Origin: Bacteroidota bacterium
Lineage (GTDB): Bacteria > Bacteroidota > Rhodothermia > Rhodothermales > Rubricoccaceae
Reading direction: 5' to 3'
DNA: 64,000 nt
Assembly (NCBI GenBank): GCA_039821555.1
Contig: JBCBNX010000001.1
Span: 360,576-424,575 of the forward strand
The notes beneath the pieces are model-generated. The model ran no database searches. It saw only the letters and a list, made by a program, of their open reading frames with translations, and was not told where the DNA came from. Positions 10,275 to 19,263 of this stretch are shown one piece after another. Position numbers and translations under genes: made by a program. Each line of letters starts with the position of its first letter. Position 1 is the first letter of the stretch.

Positions 10275-13200
10275 CTACATCATGTTCCGGCTTCGGAGCG
10301 CTTCAGCAACGGGGTGCACCAAGAGCGGGTGGATGCGGTATCGCTCCCCGAGGCGCACCCCCACCGGTGCGCCCGGCGCCGCGCCGTTGGTGGTGCCGTT
10401 GGCACGCGTGATGAGTAGCTCGTTCGCCAGCGACTCGAACAGGAGGTAGCCCTCCCGCGGCGTGGAGCGGAAGACGCGTTGGTACTCGCTCAGCGTGAGC
10501 GTACCGTGCTGAAGTAACGCCTTCAGTGCAAACGCCCTTGGCAGGTCGTAGCCCGCAAGAAAGCCGAAATCCAGCGGTGGAAGAGAGCGGACGGTGAGGT
10601 GGTCGTCGGCCGACTCGAAGTCGAGGCTGCGGAGCCAGTAGAAGAGGGCCAGCGCAATGGAGCGGCCAGAGGCGCGGGCCAGCCGGTCGAAGTAGTCGGC
10701 GCGAAGCAGGTCTTGCCGCGTGGCGTCGTTGTTGGCTCCCTTGAGGCGACGTACCAGGAGGGGCGCGGGCGCCTGCGGCTCGTCGAACGTGAGCGGGAGG
10801 CCGCTGCGAGCGTGGCGCTTGAGGATCAGCGCTTCGAGGGCAGCTCGGTCCAGGGAGGGCAAGGGGAGCGGCGTCACCAGGCCCGTGAGTGCGGGCGCGG
10901 TCCGAGCTACGAAGCGCCAGGCCGACTCGTTCATCGTGGCTAGCCAGAGAACGCGGTGATCGGTACGGCTGAGGAACGTCAGGACCGTCTCCAACGGGGC
11001 GAGGCCGCCGCCCGTCCGGAGCATCAGGTGCTCGAGGTGCTCCAGAAGGCACACGCGTCTCGGTGCATCTGGACCCGCGAGGAGGTGTCGCTCTAACCGT
11101 CCCAGCCGCGACAGGCTCGTGTCCTCGTCCTGAGACAAGTCGATCTCGAATGCTTCAGCAAGCGCAAGCGCTAGGCGGTCGGGGTCGGCTAGGCGCTCGA
11201 TAAGATCGACGCGGTGTACCGGAAGGCCGGTCAGAAGTGTGCCCGCAGCTACGCGTAGGAACGAGGTCGCGCCCCCGCCCATCGGGCCGGTGACCACGAC
11301 CGCACTGGAGGGTTGCTGTGCTTGCCACCGATTAAGTACGCCATCCAACGTCTTTAGTTGGGCGTCGCGCCCCTGAAGCAGCAACGGGTCGGCGATTGGG
11401 TCGAACGAGAACAAACGACGGTAGACGAGTGGGAGACGCTGCCGGATGGTTGTGATCTCGCCAAGGGCATCCAGCGTAGCTTGCCGCGCGGCTACGTTCT
11501 GGGTGAGCCCCGCTGCGCTTTGTCCCCGCCGGATGAGCGACACGGCCTGCTTCCATAGCCGCCGGGCCTCGGAGGCAACCCGCTTGCCCACGATGCGCAA
11601 ACGGTTCTGGGCCTCTCGGCCCATCCGAGCGCCCTCGTCGGCGACGCGCAGCTTCATGTCCATGAACTGCCCCTCCACGCCCGCTACCTCGATGCGCTGG
11701 TGCAGCATCCCCCAGCGTCGCTCGAAAATCTGGGTAGCCTGACCGAGAAACCCGGTCCATGGATCGTGCAGCGGCTCCACGATGCCTGCCAGCCGCTCTG
11801 CTGCACGCGCGAGGCCCGCCACCGTTAGCTCGCGCGCAGAGGCAATGCGCTCAGCCGCTGACACCGTGTCCGATTCGCCAGTGGATCCACTAGCCTCCAG
11901 GTCGCTTGGTGTGCTTGAGCCTGGCGTTGCCGGTGGAGTGGATGCAGACGGCTTGGCCGTGCGTGGCGGCTCCGCTCCCACCTCACCCGTCACTTCACTC
12001 GTGGTCGCCTTGCTGTCGAACTCGTCCTCCGCCGTATCCTCTACGCTCGCCGGAGCGATGGCGAGCAGGTCCACCTCGCTTCCATCTTCCGCGCCTGGCA
12101 CTACGGATGGGGCAACCGTCTTGGTGCTCTCCGGAAGCGTGCTGCCTAGTTCTTCAAGCGCGGCGTCGAGATTGTAATGGACAGCCGACTGGACCTCCTC
12201 GGCCTTGGCGAGAACGCGGAAGAGCGGCTGCTTGAGCGCTTCCCCGCCTTCCCCGAGGCGTGCGAGGAAGCTTTGGTCCAGAACGGTGCGTGCCATCGGG
12301 CGCACGACGGCTCGTTCTGCTTTCTTGGTAGGATCGAGCGGGCGGTCTTCTAGGTCTGCCGCGACCGACAGATGCTCGGGTAGCGCGTTTACGGCATCGG
12401 CGATGCGGGTCTCAGCCGCGGCGAGGCCGCGTTCGAGCGCGGACGACAAGCTGCTCGTCTGGAGGCGACGGACCAGCTGCCCCTCGGTCTTGTTTACGGC
12501 TTCGCCGAGCAGCGCCCGTAGCGCCGTGGTCAGCCCCGCGACATCGTCGTCGGCGGCGGCTGTCTGGCAGGCGTCTTCGGCGGCCTGACTGAGTGTTAGG
12601 AGGTCGTCTACCACGTCCTGCACGGCGCTGAGGACGGGGCGCAGGCCGCTCTGACCCACCCGGCCAACGAGGCCATCGAGCTCGGCAAGCATGAGGGCGC
12701 GCAAGTCCAGAAGCGTGCGCATGAGTGCGAGCCGTGCGCCCAGTTTCGGGTACCAGTCTTTCCAGTCTTGCGCCCGCACCGCGGCCCTCGTGGCAGGTCG
12801 CTGGGGTTCGGGGGGGAGCATCCGCGCCGGCCGTAGCCCGTACGACGAGCTACGGTCGATGTCGTTCTGAAGCACGGCATGAGCCGCGTCGAGTGCCGCG
12901 TGGGCTTCGGTACACCTCTGCGCGACGTCGAGCGTACGGGCATCATCGAGGGCACGCTGGAGCACCAGCGCAGTGTCGAGTGCTGCGCGTACGAGGGCGG
13001 TTTCGTCCTCAGAAAGCGGATCCGTAGGGAGGGCTGCGGCGAGGTCGTCCTCCGCGCGAGCACCCTTCGTCACGCGCACGACTACCTCGTCCGGCCAGGC
13101 TAGCTCGAGGTCGTGCAGCATGGCCCGGTCGAGCGCGGCCTCGGCGCGCAGTACGGCGTGCAGCCACCCGTCGAGCGCTTCTGTGACATCGGCAAGGGTT

Positions 13201-13877
13201 GTGGCTATGCTCTGCTGAGCAGCCTCATGCAGGGACGCGAAGACGCCCGCGAGACGCACATGGGCGTGGTAGTCGAGGAGAGCCCGGAGGTGGACGGTCT
13301 GCTCAGGCAACGGAGCAGGGCGCGGTTCCTTCCGGACCAGCGTACGGAGTCCGTTGGTGAGGGTGCGTTGCTGCGAACGGACGGCTCGGCGCTGCTGGGC
13401 AACCGTCTTGCGCAGACGGATACGCGTGGAGTCGCCCGGGGTAGGGTGCAACAAGTCGTCGGGCTCCCGGCGCGTCAGCCGGCCTGGGATGTCGGCGGGG
13501 AAGCCCTGCAGCAGTCCAAACGGCGAAAACGCGGCCGCTTCGACCCGCTCGGCTACGTTTCTCTGGGCAAGGGCTTCCTGAATCGGTGCGAGCACCTGCT
13601 CCTCCACGAGGACGCGATACCGCGTGAGCATCGCCCACAGCGCGCGGCGGTCCGGGAGCGCTTGATCTGTGCCCGTCGGGAGTGTGTCTAGGTGCGCGCG
13701 GTGCGCGTCGCCGAGGTCGGTCAACAGCACGACCAGCGGGGTGCACACGGTCGCATCTAGGGATGCGCGAATGGTGGATAGGTGCGCGCGAGCGAAACCG
13801 TCGGTGGCGGTGAGCCAGACGGCGAGGCGGTCGGCGTTGCGCGCCTGGGGCTCCGAAGGGATATGAACGTCGTCCAT
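10275..13877 (-). CDS. 1200-residue helical protein with degenerate P-loop, partner of MscS
   Basis: I do not recognise a named family. Residues 1-620 are almost all helical, rich in Ala/Leu/Arg/Asp, with no membrane segment. An acidic Ser/Thr/Pro-rich linker spans about 610-690, followed by more helix (700-800) and a C-terminal AAA-like module from about 840. There, VVVTGPMGGGATS (residues 860-872) sits exactly as a Walker A loop, but the invariant lysine is Ala870 (codon GCG, checked in the DNA). The Walker B position reads VCLLEHLEHL, without the usual Asp-Glu. A sensor-1-like ATMNES and a probable winged helix follow near the C-terminus. The gene begins 30 bp after the MscS-type channel gene, so they are almost surely co-transcribed. 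It may be a non-hydrolysing scaffold or sensor at the cytoplasmic face of the channel; this is inference. Confidence 0.75.
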   Translation of the reverse strand: MDDVHIPSEPQARNADRLAVWLTATDGFARAHLSTIRASLDATVCTPLVVLLTDLGDAHRAHLDTLPTGTDQALPDRRALWAMLTRYRVLVEEQVLAPIQEALAQRNVAERVEAAAFSPFGLLQGFPADIPGRLTRREPDDLLHPTPGDSTRIRLRKTVAQQRRAVRSQQRTLTNGLRTLVRKEPRPAPLPEQTVHLRALLDYHAHVRLAGVFASLHEAAQQSIATTLADVTEALDGWLHAVLRAEAALDRAMLHDLELAWPDEVVVRVTKGARAEDDLAAALPTDPLSEDETALVRAALDTALVLQRALDDARTLDVAQRCTEAHAALDAAHAVLQNDIDRSSSYGLRPARMLPPEPQRPATRAAVRAQDWKDWYPKLGARLALMRTLLDLRALMLAELDGLVGRVGQSGLRPVLSAVQDVVDDLLTLSQAAEDACQTAAADDDVAGLTTALRALLGEAVNKTEGQLVRRLQTSSLSSALERGLAAAETRIADAVNALPEHLSVAADLEDRPLDPTKKAERAVVRPMARTVLDQSFLARLGEGGEALKQPLFRVLAKAEEVQSAVHYNLDAALEELGSTLPESTKTVAPSVVPGAEDGSEVDLLAIAPASVEDTAEDEFDSKATTSEVTGEVGAEPPRTAKPSASTPPATPGSSTPSDLEASGSTGESDTVSAAERIASARELTVAGLARAAERLAGIVEPLHDPWTGFLGQATQIFERRWGMLHQRIEVAGVEGQFMDMKLRVADEGARMGREAQNRLRIVGKRVASEARRLWKQAVSLIRRGQSAAGLTQNVAARQATLDALGEITTIRQRLPLVYRRLFSFDPIADPLLLQGRDAQLKTLDGVLNRWQAQQPSSAVVVTGPMGGGATSFLRVAAGTLLTGLPVHRVDLIERLADPDRLALALAEAFEIDLSQDEDTSLSRLGRLERHLLAGPDAPRRVCLLEHLEHLMLRTGGGLAPLETVLTFLSRTDHRVLWLATMNESAWRFVARTAPALTGLVTPLPLPSLDRAALEALILKRHARSGLPLTFDEPQAPAPLLVRRLKGANNDATRQDLLRADYFDRLARASGRSIALALFYWLRSLDFESADDHLTVRSLPPLDFGFLAGYDLPRAFALKALLQHGTLTLSEYQRVFRSTPREGYLLFESLANELLITRANGTTNGAAPGAPVGVRLGERYRIHPLLVHPVAEALRSRNMM

Positions 13878-13907
13878 GAGGGCGATAGGGTGGGCGCAGC
13901 CTGAAGG

Positions 13908-15353
13908 CTAGACGGTACCAGGGGCGCTCTGCGGGCGGGTCGCCCCGTCGCCACGGGCCGACGTAGTCTTGGGATCGGCAGCCGTTGGTGGCGTATCTGG
14001 TTCCACCAGGTAGGACCGCACCGGCATCGGTTCGAGCAAGCCAGCCTTGCGGAAGGCATCCTTCGCTGCCTCCGTGACATCGCTCATGAGCAGAAACTCG
14101 TAGCGTGTGTCCAGGACGTAGGCCTTCACCTTGAGGTGCAGCAGGAACGTCTCCTTGAACGCGTCCTTGCAGATCACCACGATGGGCTTGTCGAGATACA
14201 CGTATTTCGACGTGGCCGCGGCCTCGTAGGCGATCTGCTTAGCCTGGTGGACATCCACCCATCCGGGGAGGTAGAGGTCGGTGACCACTTGGCAGTCGAG
14301 CGCGCCAGCGTTGGCGTTCGACACCTGGCTGTCGGCCACCTGCGCGTTCGGGACGGAGACGAGGTTGTCGTCCGGCGTGACGATACGCGTCGAGCGGAGG
14401 CCGATCTCGACGACCTCGCCGTAGGTGCCGCCCACCGCGATTTTGTCGCCGACTTGGAACGGCTGGTCGAAGACGATGATGAGCCCGCCGAAGATGTTCT
14501 TCAGCACATCCTGCGCGGCAAAGCCGATCGCGACGCCAAGCGCCGCGCCCGCGGCGACGAGTTCATTGGTGCCCAGCCCGAAGATGGTGCTGATTACGAC
14601 GTAGGCAGTGAAGATCCAGATGCCGATGCGGAGGATCGGGATGAGTCGCTTGTAGAAGAGCCGCCGCTCGGCCGTGCGTGCCGCCAGTGTGTCGAGGATG
14701 AAGGTGACGAGCCGAATCAGGTAGAACGCCGTGATGCCAACGATCAGCGCGAAGAAGATCTTCCACCCGAGGCGTCCGACCGTGTCCCGTGCCGCTTTGG
14801 CGACGTTTTGGGCATTTTCGGCGAGGTTTAGCGAGTCAGAGACGGCGGCCCGGGCCTGCCGTTGCTGCTGTAACGACTGGCCGACGAGGGCCGTCAAGGA
14901 ATCGATCTTGCCCTCGAGTTCGGCCAGGCGGTCGTCTTGCGCCGTGGCAGGTGCCATGCCGGGCTGCGTGGCTTGCGCAGCAGCCACCGGGGATGGCGCT
15001 GGCACGGCGGCGCTGTCGGCACTGGGTGCAGCAGCGTCTTGTGCGCTGGCATCTGCAGTACTGGCGTCCGCGGCGGCCGAGCCGACCGCGGCGGTATCCA
15101 GTGCGGTGGAGCCCGGTGTCACCGCGTCGAGGTCGAGCTCGGCGAGCATCGAGTCGAGGCCCGTTTCCGCCAGCGAGTTGCCAGCAGCAGCAGCGGCGCG
15201 CAGCGAGTCCAGCCGGGCCAGGGCAGCCGAGTCCGACGCGGCGGTCTCGACGCGGGTCGAATCAGGCGCGGCCGGCGAAGGGGCTGGCACTGTCGCGTCG
15301 CCGCAGGCGGCGAGGAGCGCGAGGCTCAGCAAGACGCTGAGACGTGTCGGCAT
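13908..15353 (-). CDS. MscS-family mechanosensitive channel with lipoprotein signal
   Basis: The frame extends upstream to 15488, but I start at ATG 15353. This gives a proper signal, and a perfect promoter element lies just upstream, inside the longer frame. The 481-residue product opens MPTRLSVLLSLALLAACGD, a lipobox with Cys17. A Ala/Ser/Asp-rich low-complexity region (20-140) and a coiled coil (140-190) follow. Three membrane helices lie near 198-220, 238-260 and 264-293. The last is the pore helix, with alternating Gly/Ala typical of MscS. The soluble beta domain contains QDVLKNIFGGLII, QPFQVGD, VVEIGLRSTRI and VPNAQ. It should release small solutes on osmotic downshock. The lipidated N-terminus is unusual for this family. 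It is first gene of an operon with the 1200-residue protein. Confidence 0.9.
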   Translation of the reverse strand: MPTRLSVLLSLALLAACGDATVPAPSPAAPDSTRVETAASDSAALARLDSLRAAAAAGNSLAETGLDSMLAELDLDAVTPGSTALDTAAVGSAAADASTADASAQDAAAPSADSAAVPAPSPVAAAQATQPGMAPATAQDDRLAELEGKIDSLTALVGQSLQQQRQARAAVSDSLNLAENAQNVAKAARDTVGRLGWKIFFALIVGITAFYLIRLVTFILDTLAARTAERRLFYKRLIPILRIGIWIFTAYVVISTIFGLGTNELVAAGAALGVAIGFAAQDVLKNIFGGLIIVFDQPFQVGDKIAVGGTYGEVVEIGLRSTRIVTPDDNLVSVPNAQVADSQVSNANAGALDCQVVTDLYLPGWVDVHQAKQIAYEAAATSKYVYLDKPIVVICKDAFKETFLLHLKVKAYVLDTRYEFLLMSDVTEAAKDAFRKAGLLEPMPVRSYLVEPDTPPTAADPKTTSARGDGATRPQSAPGTV

Positions 15354-15659
15354 GGAAAAGGGCAGACGGTCGCGCAAGGTGGTGGGGGGTTGGCCGCGCA
15401 AAGATAGGGGGTGGGCGCGTTGAGGCGCGTGATCTCTGCCATCGGGTCGCTTGTTGCGACCGTCTAATCGTTCATGGAGGCGACCCACCGTTGCCGACGT
15501 TCGTTACGCAACCTTCACGAACTACGGCTAACCCGGTGGCGGCTGCTCCGTTAACCGCGTCAGCTGCTCTGGCATCTCCTCGCTCTGGCTCTTCTTTGTG
15601 CTAGCGTTCCTCTCTGGTGGAGCCTCTCCACCTGGAGCGCTATTCTTCCGCTCTGCCTC
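15354..15659. other. 306-bp divergent intergenic region
   Basis: This gap separates the MscS-type gene (minus) from the TonB receptor (plus). It holds the perfect -7 element of the channel gene, a 6-bp hairpin GGTCGC/GCGACC with a 5-nt loop (15445-15461), and an 8-bp inverted repeat with one mismatch (15525-15532 with 15550-15557). I could not find a convincing TAnnTTTG element for the TonB receptor gene. No small gene is supported. Confidence 0.5.
15399..15406 (-). promoter_or_regulatory. promoter -7 element of the MscS operon
   Basis: The minus strand reads TATCTTTG, a perfect match to the Bacteroidota -7 consensus TAnnTTTG. It lies 45 nt upstream of the chosen MscS start, giving a leader of about 40 nt. 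It also argues against the longer frame starting at 15488. A -33 TTG is not obvious. Confidence 0.6.
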
Positions 15660-17981
15660 ATGTCTTCTACTCGCGCGCTCCTCGCGCTGACGTTGGCCCT
15701 CGTTTTCCTCGCACCGCCCGGGTTCGCACAGAGCACGCCCGAGCGCGCCCCAACGCAGCGGGCGACCGTCAACGGCTACGTCCGCGACGCCCGCTCTGGA
15801 GAGACGCTCATCCAGGCGACCATCACTGTCGCGGGCACGACGCGTGGGACGACGACCAACACGTCAGGGTTCTACACGCTATCCGGACTTGCGCCCGGCG
15901 AGGTCACGCTGCGCTTCTCCTACATCGGCTATGCCGACCAGACGCGCACGCTGACCCTCGAAGCCGGAACGCGCCGCCTCGACATCGACCTGGAGCCTGA
16001 GGCGTCCATCGTGGGGGAGGTTACCGTCGAGGCCGAATTGCCCATCGAAGAAGAGCGCGCCGTGGGCGTGCAGCAGGTGCCCATTGCGCTCGTGCAGCGC
16101 ATCCCGTCGGCGTTTGAAAACGACCTCTTCCGCTCGATCCAACTGCTGCCTGGCGTGAAGGCGGCCAACGACTTCTCCTCGAAGCTCTACATCCGCGGCG
16201 GCTCGCCCGACCAGACGCTCATCCTCCTCGACAACACGACCGTCTACAACCCGACGCACTTCTTCGGCTTCTTCTCGATTTTCAACACGGACGCCATCAA
16301 GGACGTGCGGCTCTACAAGGGCGGCTACCCGGCTCCCTACGGCGGGCGGCTCGGCTCGGTGATCGACATCTACAACCGCGAAGGCAACCGCAACGAGTTC
16401 GACGCGAGCCTCGGCGTGGGGCTCCTCGCCTCGCGCGTCGGCCTCGAAGGGCCGCTCAAGGTGGGCAACGCGCGCGGCTCGTGGCTCGTCGCGGCGCGTC
16501 GCTCGACGGTGGAACCGCTGCTGGCAGCCCTGCGCTCGGCCGACCTCACGGGCATCCCTGACAGCTACTACTTCTACGACGTCAACGCCCGCGTGGCGCT
16601 CGACCTCACCCCGCGCGATAAGCTCTCGATCTCGACCTATCTCGGCCAGGACCGCGTCGACGTGCCCATCTTCGACGACGCGCGCTTCATCCTCGACTAC
16701 GGCAACCGCACGCTCAGCCTCGGCTATACGCGCATCCTCTCCGAGAATGTCTTCATCCGCACGAACGCGACCGCCTCGCAATATTTCAACTTCCCCATCG
16801 GTCAGTTCGCGGGTACCGAGTTCACGCGCGACAACACCGCCACCGACTTCTCACTGCGCTCCGACCTGGAGTGGTTGCCGAGCGCGCGCTTCGAGACGAT
16901 GGTGGGCGTTTGGGCAGGCAATCTGTCGCTTTTCCTCGAAGACACCTTCGACAACCAGCCGTCGTTTCTCTCGGACCTCCAGGCGAACTACCTCCAGGCC
17001 TATGGCCAGACCGTCTACCGCCCGACAGCCAACTGGAAGCTGACGACGGGGCTGCGTGTGAGCTACCACGGCTCCGGCGAGTACGTCCGCCTCGAACCTC
17101 GCGCGCAGCTGGAGCGCAAGTTCGGCGACAACGCCGTGCTGCAGTTCGCCTACGGGCGCTACTCGCAGTTCCTCTCGCTCATTTCCAACGAGTCCTTCTC
17201 CGGCTTCGACGTGTGGGTGATGACCGACACGGGGCTCAACCCGCAGATGTCCGACCAGGTCGTCGTTGGGCTCAAGACGAAGCCCGCGCGCGGCTACGCG
17301 TTCGACGCGGAGATCTACTACCGCTCGATGGACGACCTCTTCGAGATCAACCCGGTCCTGCAAGACGCAGCGGGCTTCAGCTACCGCGACCTCTTCCGCG
17401 TGGGCGACGGCTACGCGTACGGCATCGAGTTGCTCGCCGAAAAGCAGGTCGGGCGGGTCACGGGCCTCGCGAGCTACACGCTGAGTACCACGCGCCGCCG
17501 CTTCCCCGAAGACGGGCTCTTCCCCGGCGTCAACGAAGACCCCGACACCGGCGAGTTTCTTTTCTACCCGCCGAAATTCGACCGCCTCCACGACGTGACG
17601 CTCGTGCTTGACCTCGACATCGGTCGCGACTGGACGTTCACGACCGCCGGCATCTACCAGACCGGGCAGGCCTACACGTTGCCGCAGGCGCGCTTCAGCC
17701 TTCAGAACAACCCGTTTTCTAGCAACGACCTCAACGGCCTCTACTCGCCGCTCCTCAACACGGAGCGGCTGCCCGCCTACCACCGCGTGGACGTGGGCTT
17801 CACGAAGACCGGCCGCTTTTTCGGGTTCGCCGACTATGAGCTCACGCTGCAGGTGCTCAACCTCTACAACCGGCGCAACGTCTGGTTTTACACCTACAGC
17901 TTCGACACCAACCCCGTCGAGGAGTCGGCCGTCGAGCAGCTCCCGATCCTCCCCAACATCGCCCTCTCGCTGGATTTCTAG
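15660..17981 (+). CDS. TonB-dependent outer-membrane receptor
   Basis: A 773-residue receptor. It has a Sec signal peptide (residues 1-24, ending GFAQS) and a carboxypeptidase regulatory-like domain (about 36-112: VNGYVRDARSGETL to RRLDIDLEP). A plug domain (about 120-240) contains RSIQLLPGVKAANDFSSKL, YIRGGSPDQTLILLD and YPAPYGGRLGSVI. A 22-strand type barrel extends to the C-terminal Phe (LSLDF), as expected for BAM substrates. It should import a substrate across the outer membrane using TonB energy. The substrate is unknown. The following DUF4249 lipoprotein, 104 bp downstream, is the usual partner of this receptor type and probably shares the transcript. It is much shorter than SusC proteins and there is no SusD. 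Confidence 0.92.
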   Translation: MSSTRALLALTLALVFLAPPGFAQSTPERAPTQRATVNGYVRDARSGETLIQATITVAGTTRGTTTNTSGFYTLSGLAPGEVTLRFSYIGYADQTRTLTLEAGTRRLDIDLEPEASIVGEVTVEAELPIEEERAVGVQQVPIALVQRIPSAFENDLFRSIQLLPGVKAANDFSSKLYIRGGSPDQTLILLDNTTVYNPTHFFGFFSIFNTDAIKDVRLYKGGYPAPYGGRLGSVIDIYNREGNRNEFDASLGVGLLASRVGLEGPLKVGNARGSWLVAARRSTVEPLLAALRSADLTGIPDSYYFYDVNARVALDLTPRDKLSISTYLGQDRVDVPIFDDARFILDYGNRTLSLGYTRILSENVFIRTNATASQYFNFPIGQFAGTEFTRDNTATDFSLRSDLEWLPSARFETMVGVWAGNLSLFLEDTFDNQPSFLSDLQANYLQAYGQTVYRPTANWKLTTGLRVSYHGSGEYVRLEPRAQLERKFGDNAVLQFAYGRYSQFLSLISNESFSGFDVWVMTDTGLNPQMSDQVVVGLKTKPARGYAFDAEIYYRSMDDLFEINPVLQDAAGFSYRDLFRVGDGYAYGIELLAEKQVGRVTGLASYTLSTTRRRFPEDGLFPGVNEDPDTGEFLFYPPKFDRLHDVTLVLDLDIGRDWTFTTAGIYQTGQAYTLPQARFSLQNNPFSSNDLNGLYSPLLNTERLPAYHRVDVGFTKTGRFFGFADYELTLQVLNLYNRRNVWFYTYSFDTNPVEESAVEQLPILPNIALSLDF

Positions 17982-18085
17982 CTGCAGCGACAAGCGCCGA
18001 GCGGATCTCGCGGGCACCCGATGCCGAGTCCGCCGAGCTCTGCATCAAACGCGCGATTGCTTCCCCGCTGAATGCCGACAGCCCT

Positions 18086-19033
18086 ATGCGTACCCTCGTT
18101 CTTACCCTGTGCGCCGTGCTCGCGGTGAGCCTCGCCTCGTGCGACACCTACGGCAACGACCCCTACGAAGACCTGATCGTGGTCGAGGCCATCATGGAGG
18201 CCCTGGCCCCCGTGCCACCGGTCCTGCTCTCGACAACGGTGCCTATCGACGCGGTGTTCGACCCGGATGTCGCGCGCGATGTCAACGATGCGACCGTTGT
18301 CTTGCAGCGGCTTGACGGCAACGGGGACGTAGCCGAGGTCGTGAATTACTTCATTTCGGGGCGTCCTGGACGATACCTACCCAACTCTGAAAAGGGCGTG
18401 GCCGAGGTCGTGCCGAACGCCCGCTACAGGCTGCTAATCGACGTGCCCGGCTTCGACCCAATCCGTGCTGAGACGGTGGTGCCCGATACGTTCACGACCG
18501 TCCGCGCACCGTTCAGCCCGGCGACCTACCAGTCGGTCGAGGAGCAGCCGACCGTCCGCGTGACACCGAGTTCGTTTCCGGGGCGGCAGACGATCTACAT
18601 CTTCTCCATCCTCGCCGCAGATCAGGTCGGCAACCCTAATGCTGACGACCTAACGCCGCTCCCGCGCGCGATCTACGACGAGTTCGACGCAGAGGACCCT
18701 GACGACCTCAACGACCGGCGCGAGTTTCTCCAGGAGGCCGTCTTTGGTGCCTCGCCGCTGCTGAACGAGGAGCGCTACATCGAGAACGCCGACGGGACGC
18801 TCGACGTGTCGGTGCCGTGGCTGGCGTTCAGCTTCTACGGCTTCCACGAACTCGCAGCAAGCGCTGTGGACGACGCCCTGAGCGACTTCATCTCAACGCA
18901 GGCGGCGCAGTTTCAGCCGACGACGCTCTCGCCGGGCGAGATCCCGAACATCGCCACCAACATCGAGGGCGGTCTCGGCGTCTTCGGGGCCTACGCACGC
19001 TCCGTGACGAACGTGATGATCACGCGGGAATGA
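18086..19033 (+). CDS. DUF4249 lipoprotein
   Basis: A 315-residue lipoprotein whose signal MRTLVLTLCAVLAVSLASC ends in a lipobox with Cys19. The body fits DUF4249: a beta-rich N-terminal half with ARYRLLIDVPGFDPIRAETVVPD-like strands (a carboxypeptidase-regulatory-type fold) and a helical insert around the EFDAEDPDDLNDRREF region. It ends in VMITRE. It follows the TonB receptor by 104 bp on the same strand and probably forms a complex with it on the outer membrane, as in other Bacteroidota loci. I keep apart the family fit (good) and the complex (inference). The ligand is unknown. Confidence 0.8.
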   Translation: MRTLVLTLCAVLAVSLASCDTYGNDPYEDLIVVEAIMEALAPVPPVLLSTTVPIDAVFDPDVARDVNDATVVLQRLDGNGDVAEVVNYFISGRPGRYLPNSEKGVAEVVPNARYRLLIDVPGFDPIRAETVVPDTFTTVRAPFSPATYQSVEEQPTVRVTPSSFPGRQTIYIFSILAADQVGNPNADDLTPLPRAIYDEFDAEDPDDLNDRREFLQEAVFGASPLLNEERYIENADGTLDVSVPWLAFSFYGFHELAASAVDDALSDFISTQAAQFQPTTLSPGEIPNIATNIEGGLGVFGAYARSVTNVMITRE

Positions 19034-19174
19034 ACGTTGGCTACCGACAGACTGATGTTGGGTGACGCCTCATCGTCATCTTGATGGTGTTGCTTTGCAA
19101 GACTTGGATCCATTGAACCAGTCTACGCACTCATGTTTGCACTACCTCTCGCGTGCAGGGGACACAGATGTGCC

Positions 19175-19210
19175 TTTGAAGTGTGCGTTGCCTGACAGTA
19201 CGATAGTTTG
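19175..19210 (+). promoter_or_regulatory. weak -33/-7 promoter candidate for the beta-helix cargo gene
   Basis: TTTG at 19175-19178 and TAGTTTG at 19204-19210 resemble the Bacteroidota -33 and -7 elements, 25 bp apart (longer than usual). They lie about 55 bp before the GTG start, in a 230-bp gap (19034-19263) that is AT-richer than its surroundings and otherwise empty. Confidence 0.25.
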
Positions 19211-19263
19211 CCCGGCCGCTAGTCGGTCAGTTCAAGGCTATTCACTCCTGTCTGAGGTCATTT

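Noticed and set aside
15354..15488. N-terminal extension of the MscS protein
   Set aside because: A perfect -7 element lies inside it and the lipoprotein signal starts at 15353.
16851..18017. 388-residue minus-strand frame
   Set aside because: Antisense to the TonB receptor, composed of Val/Glu/Arg-rich shadow sequence.
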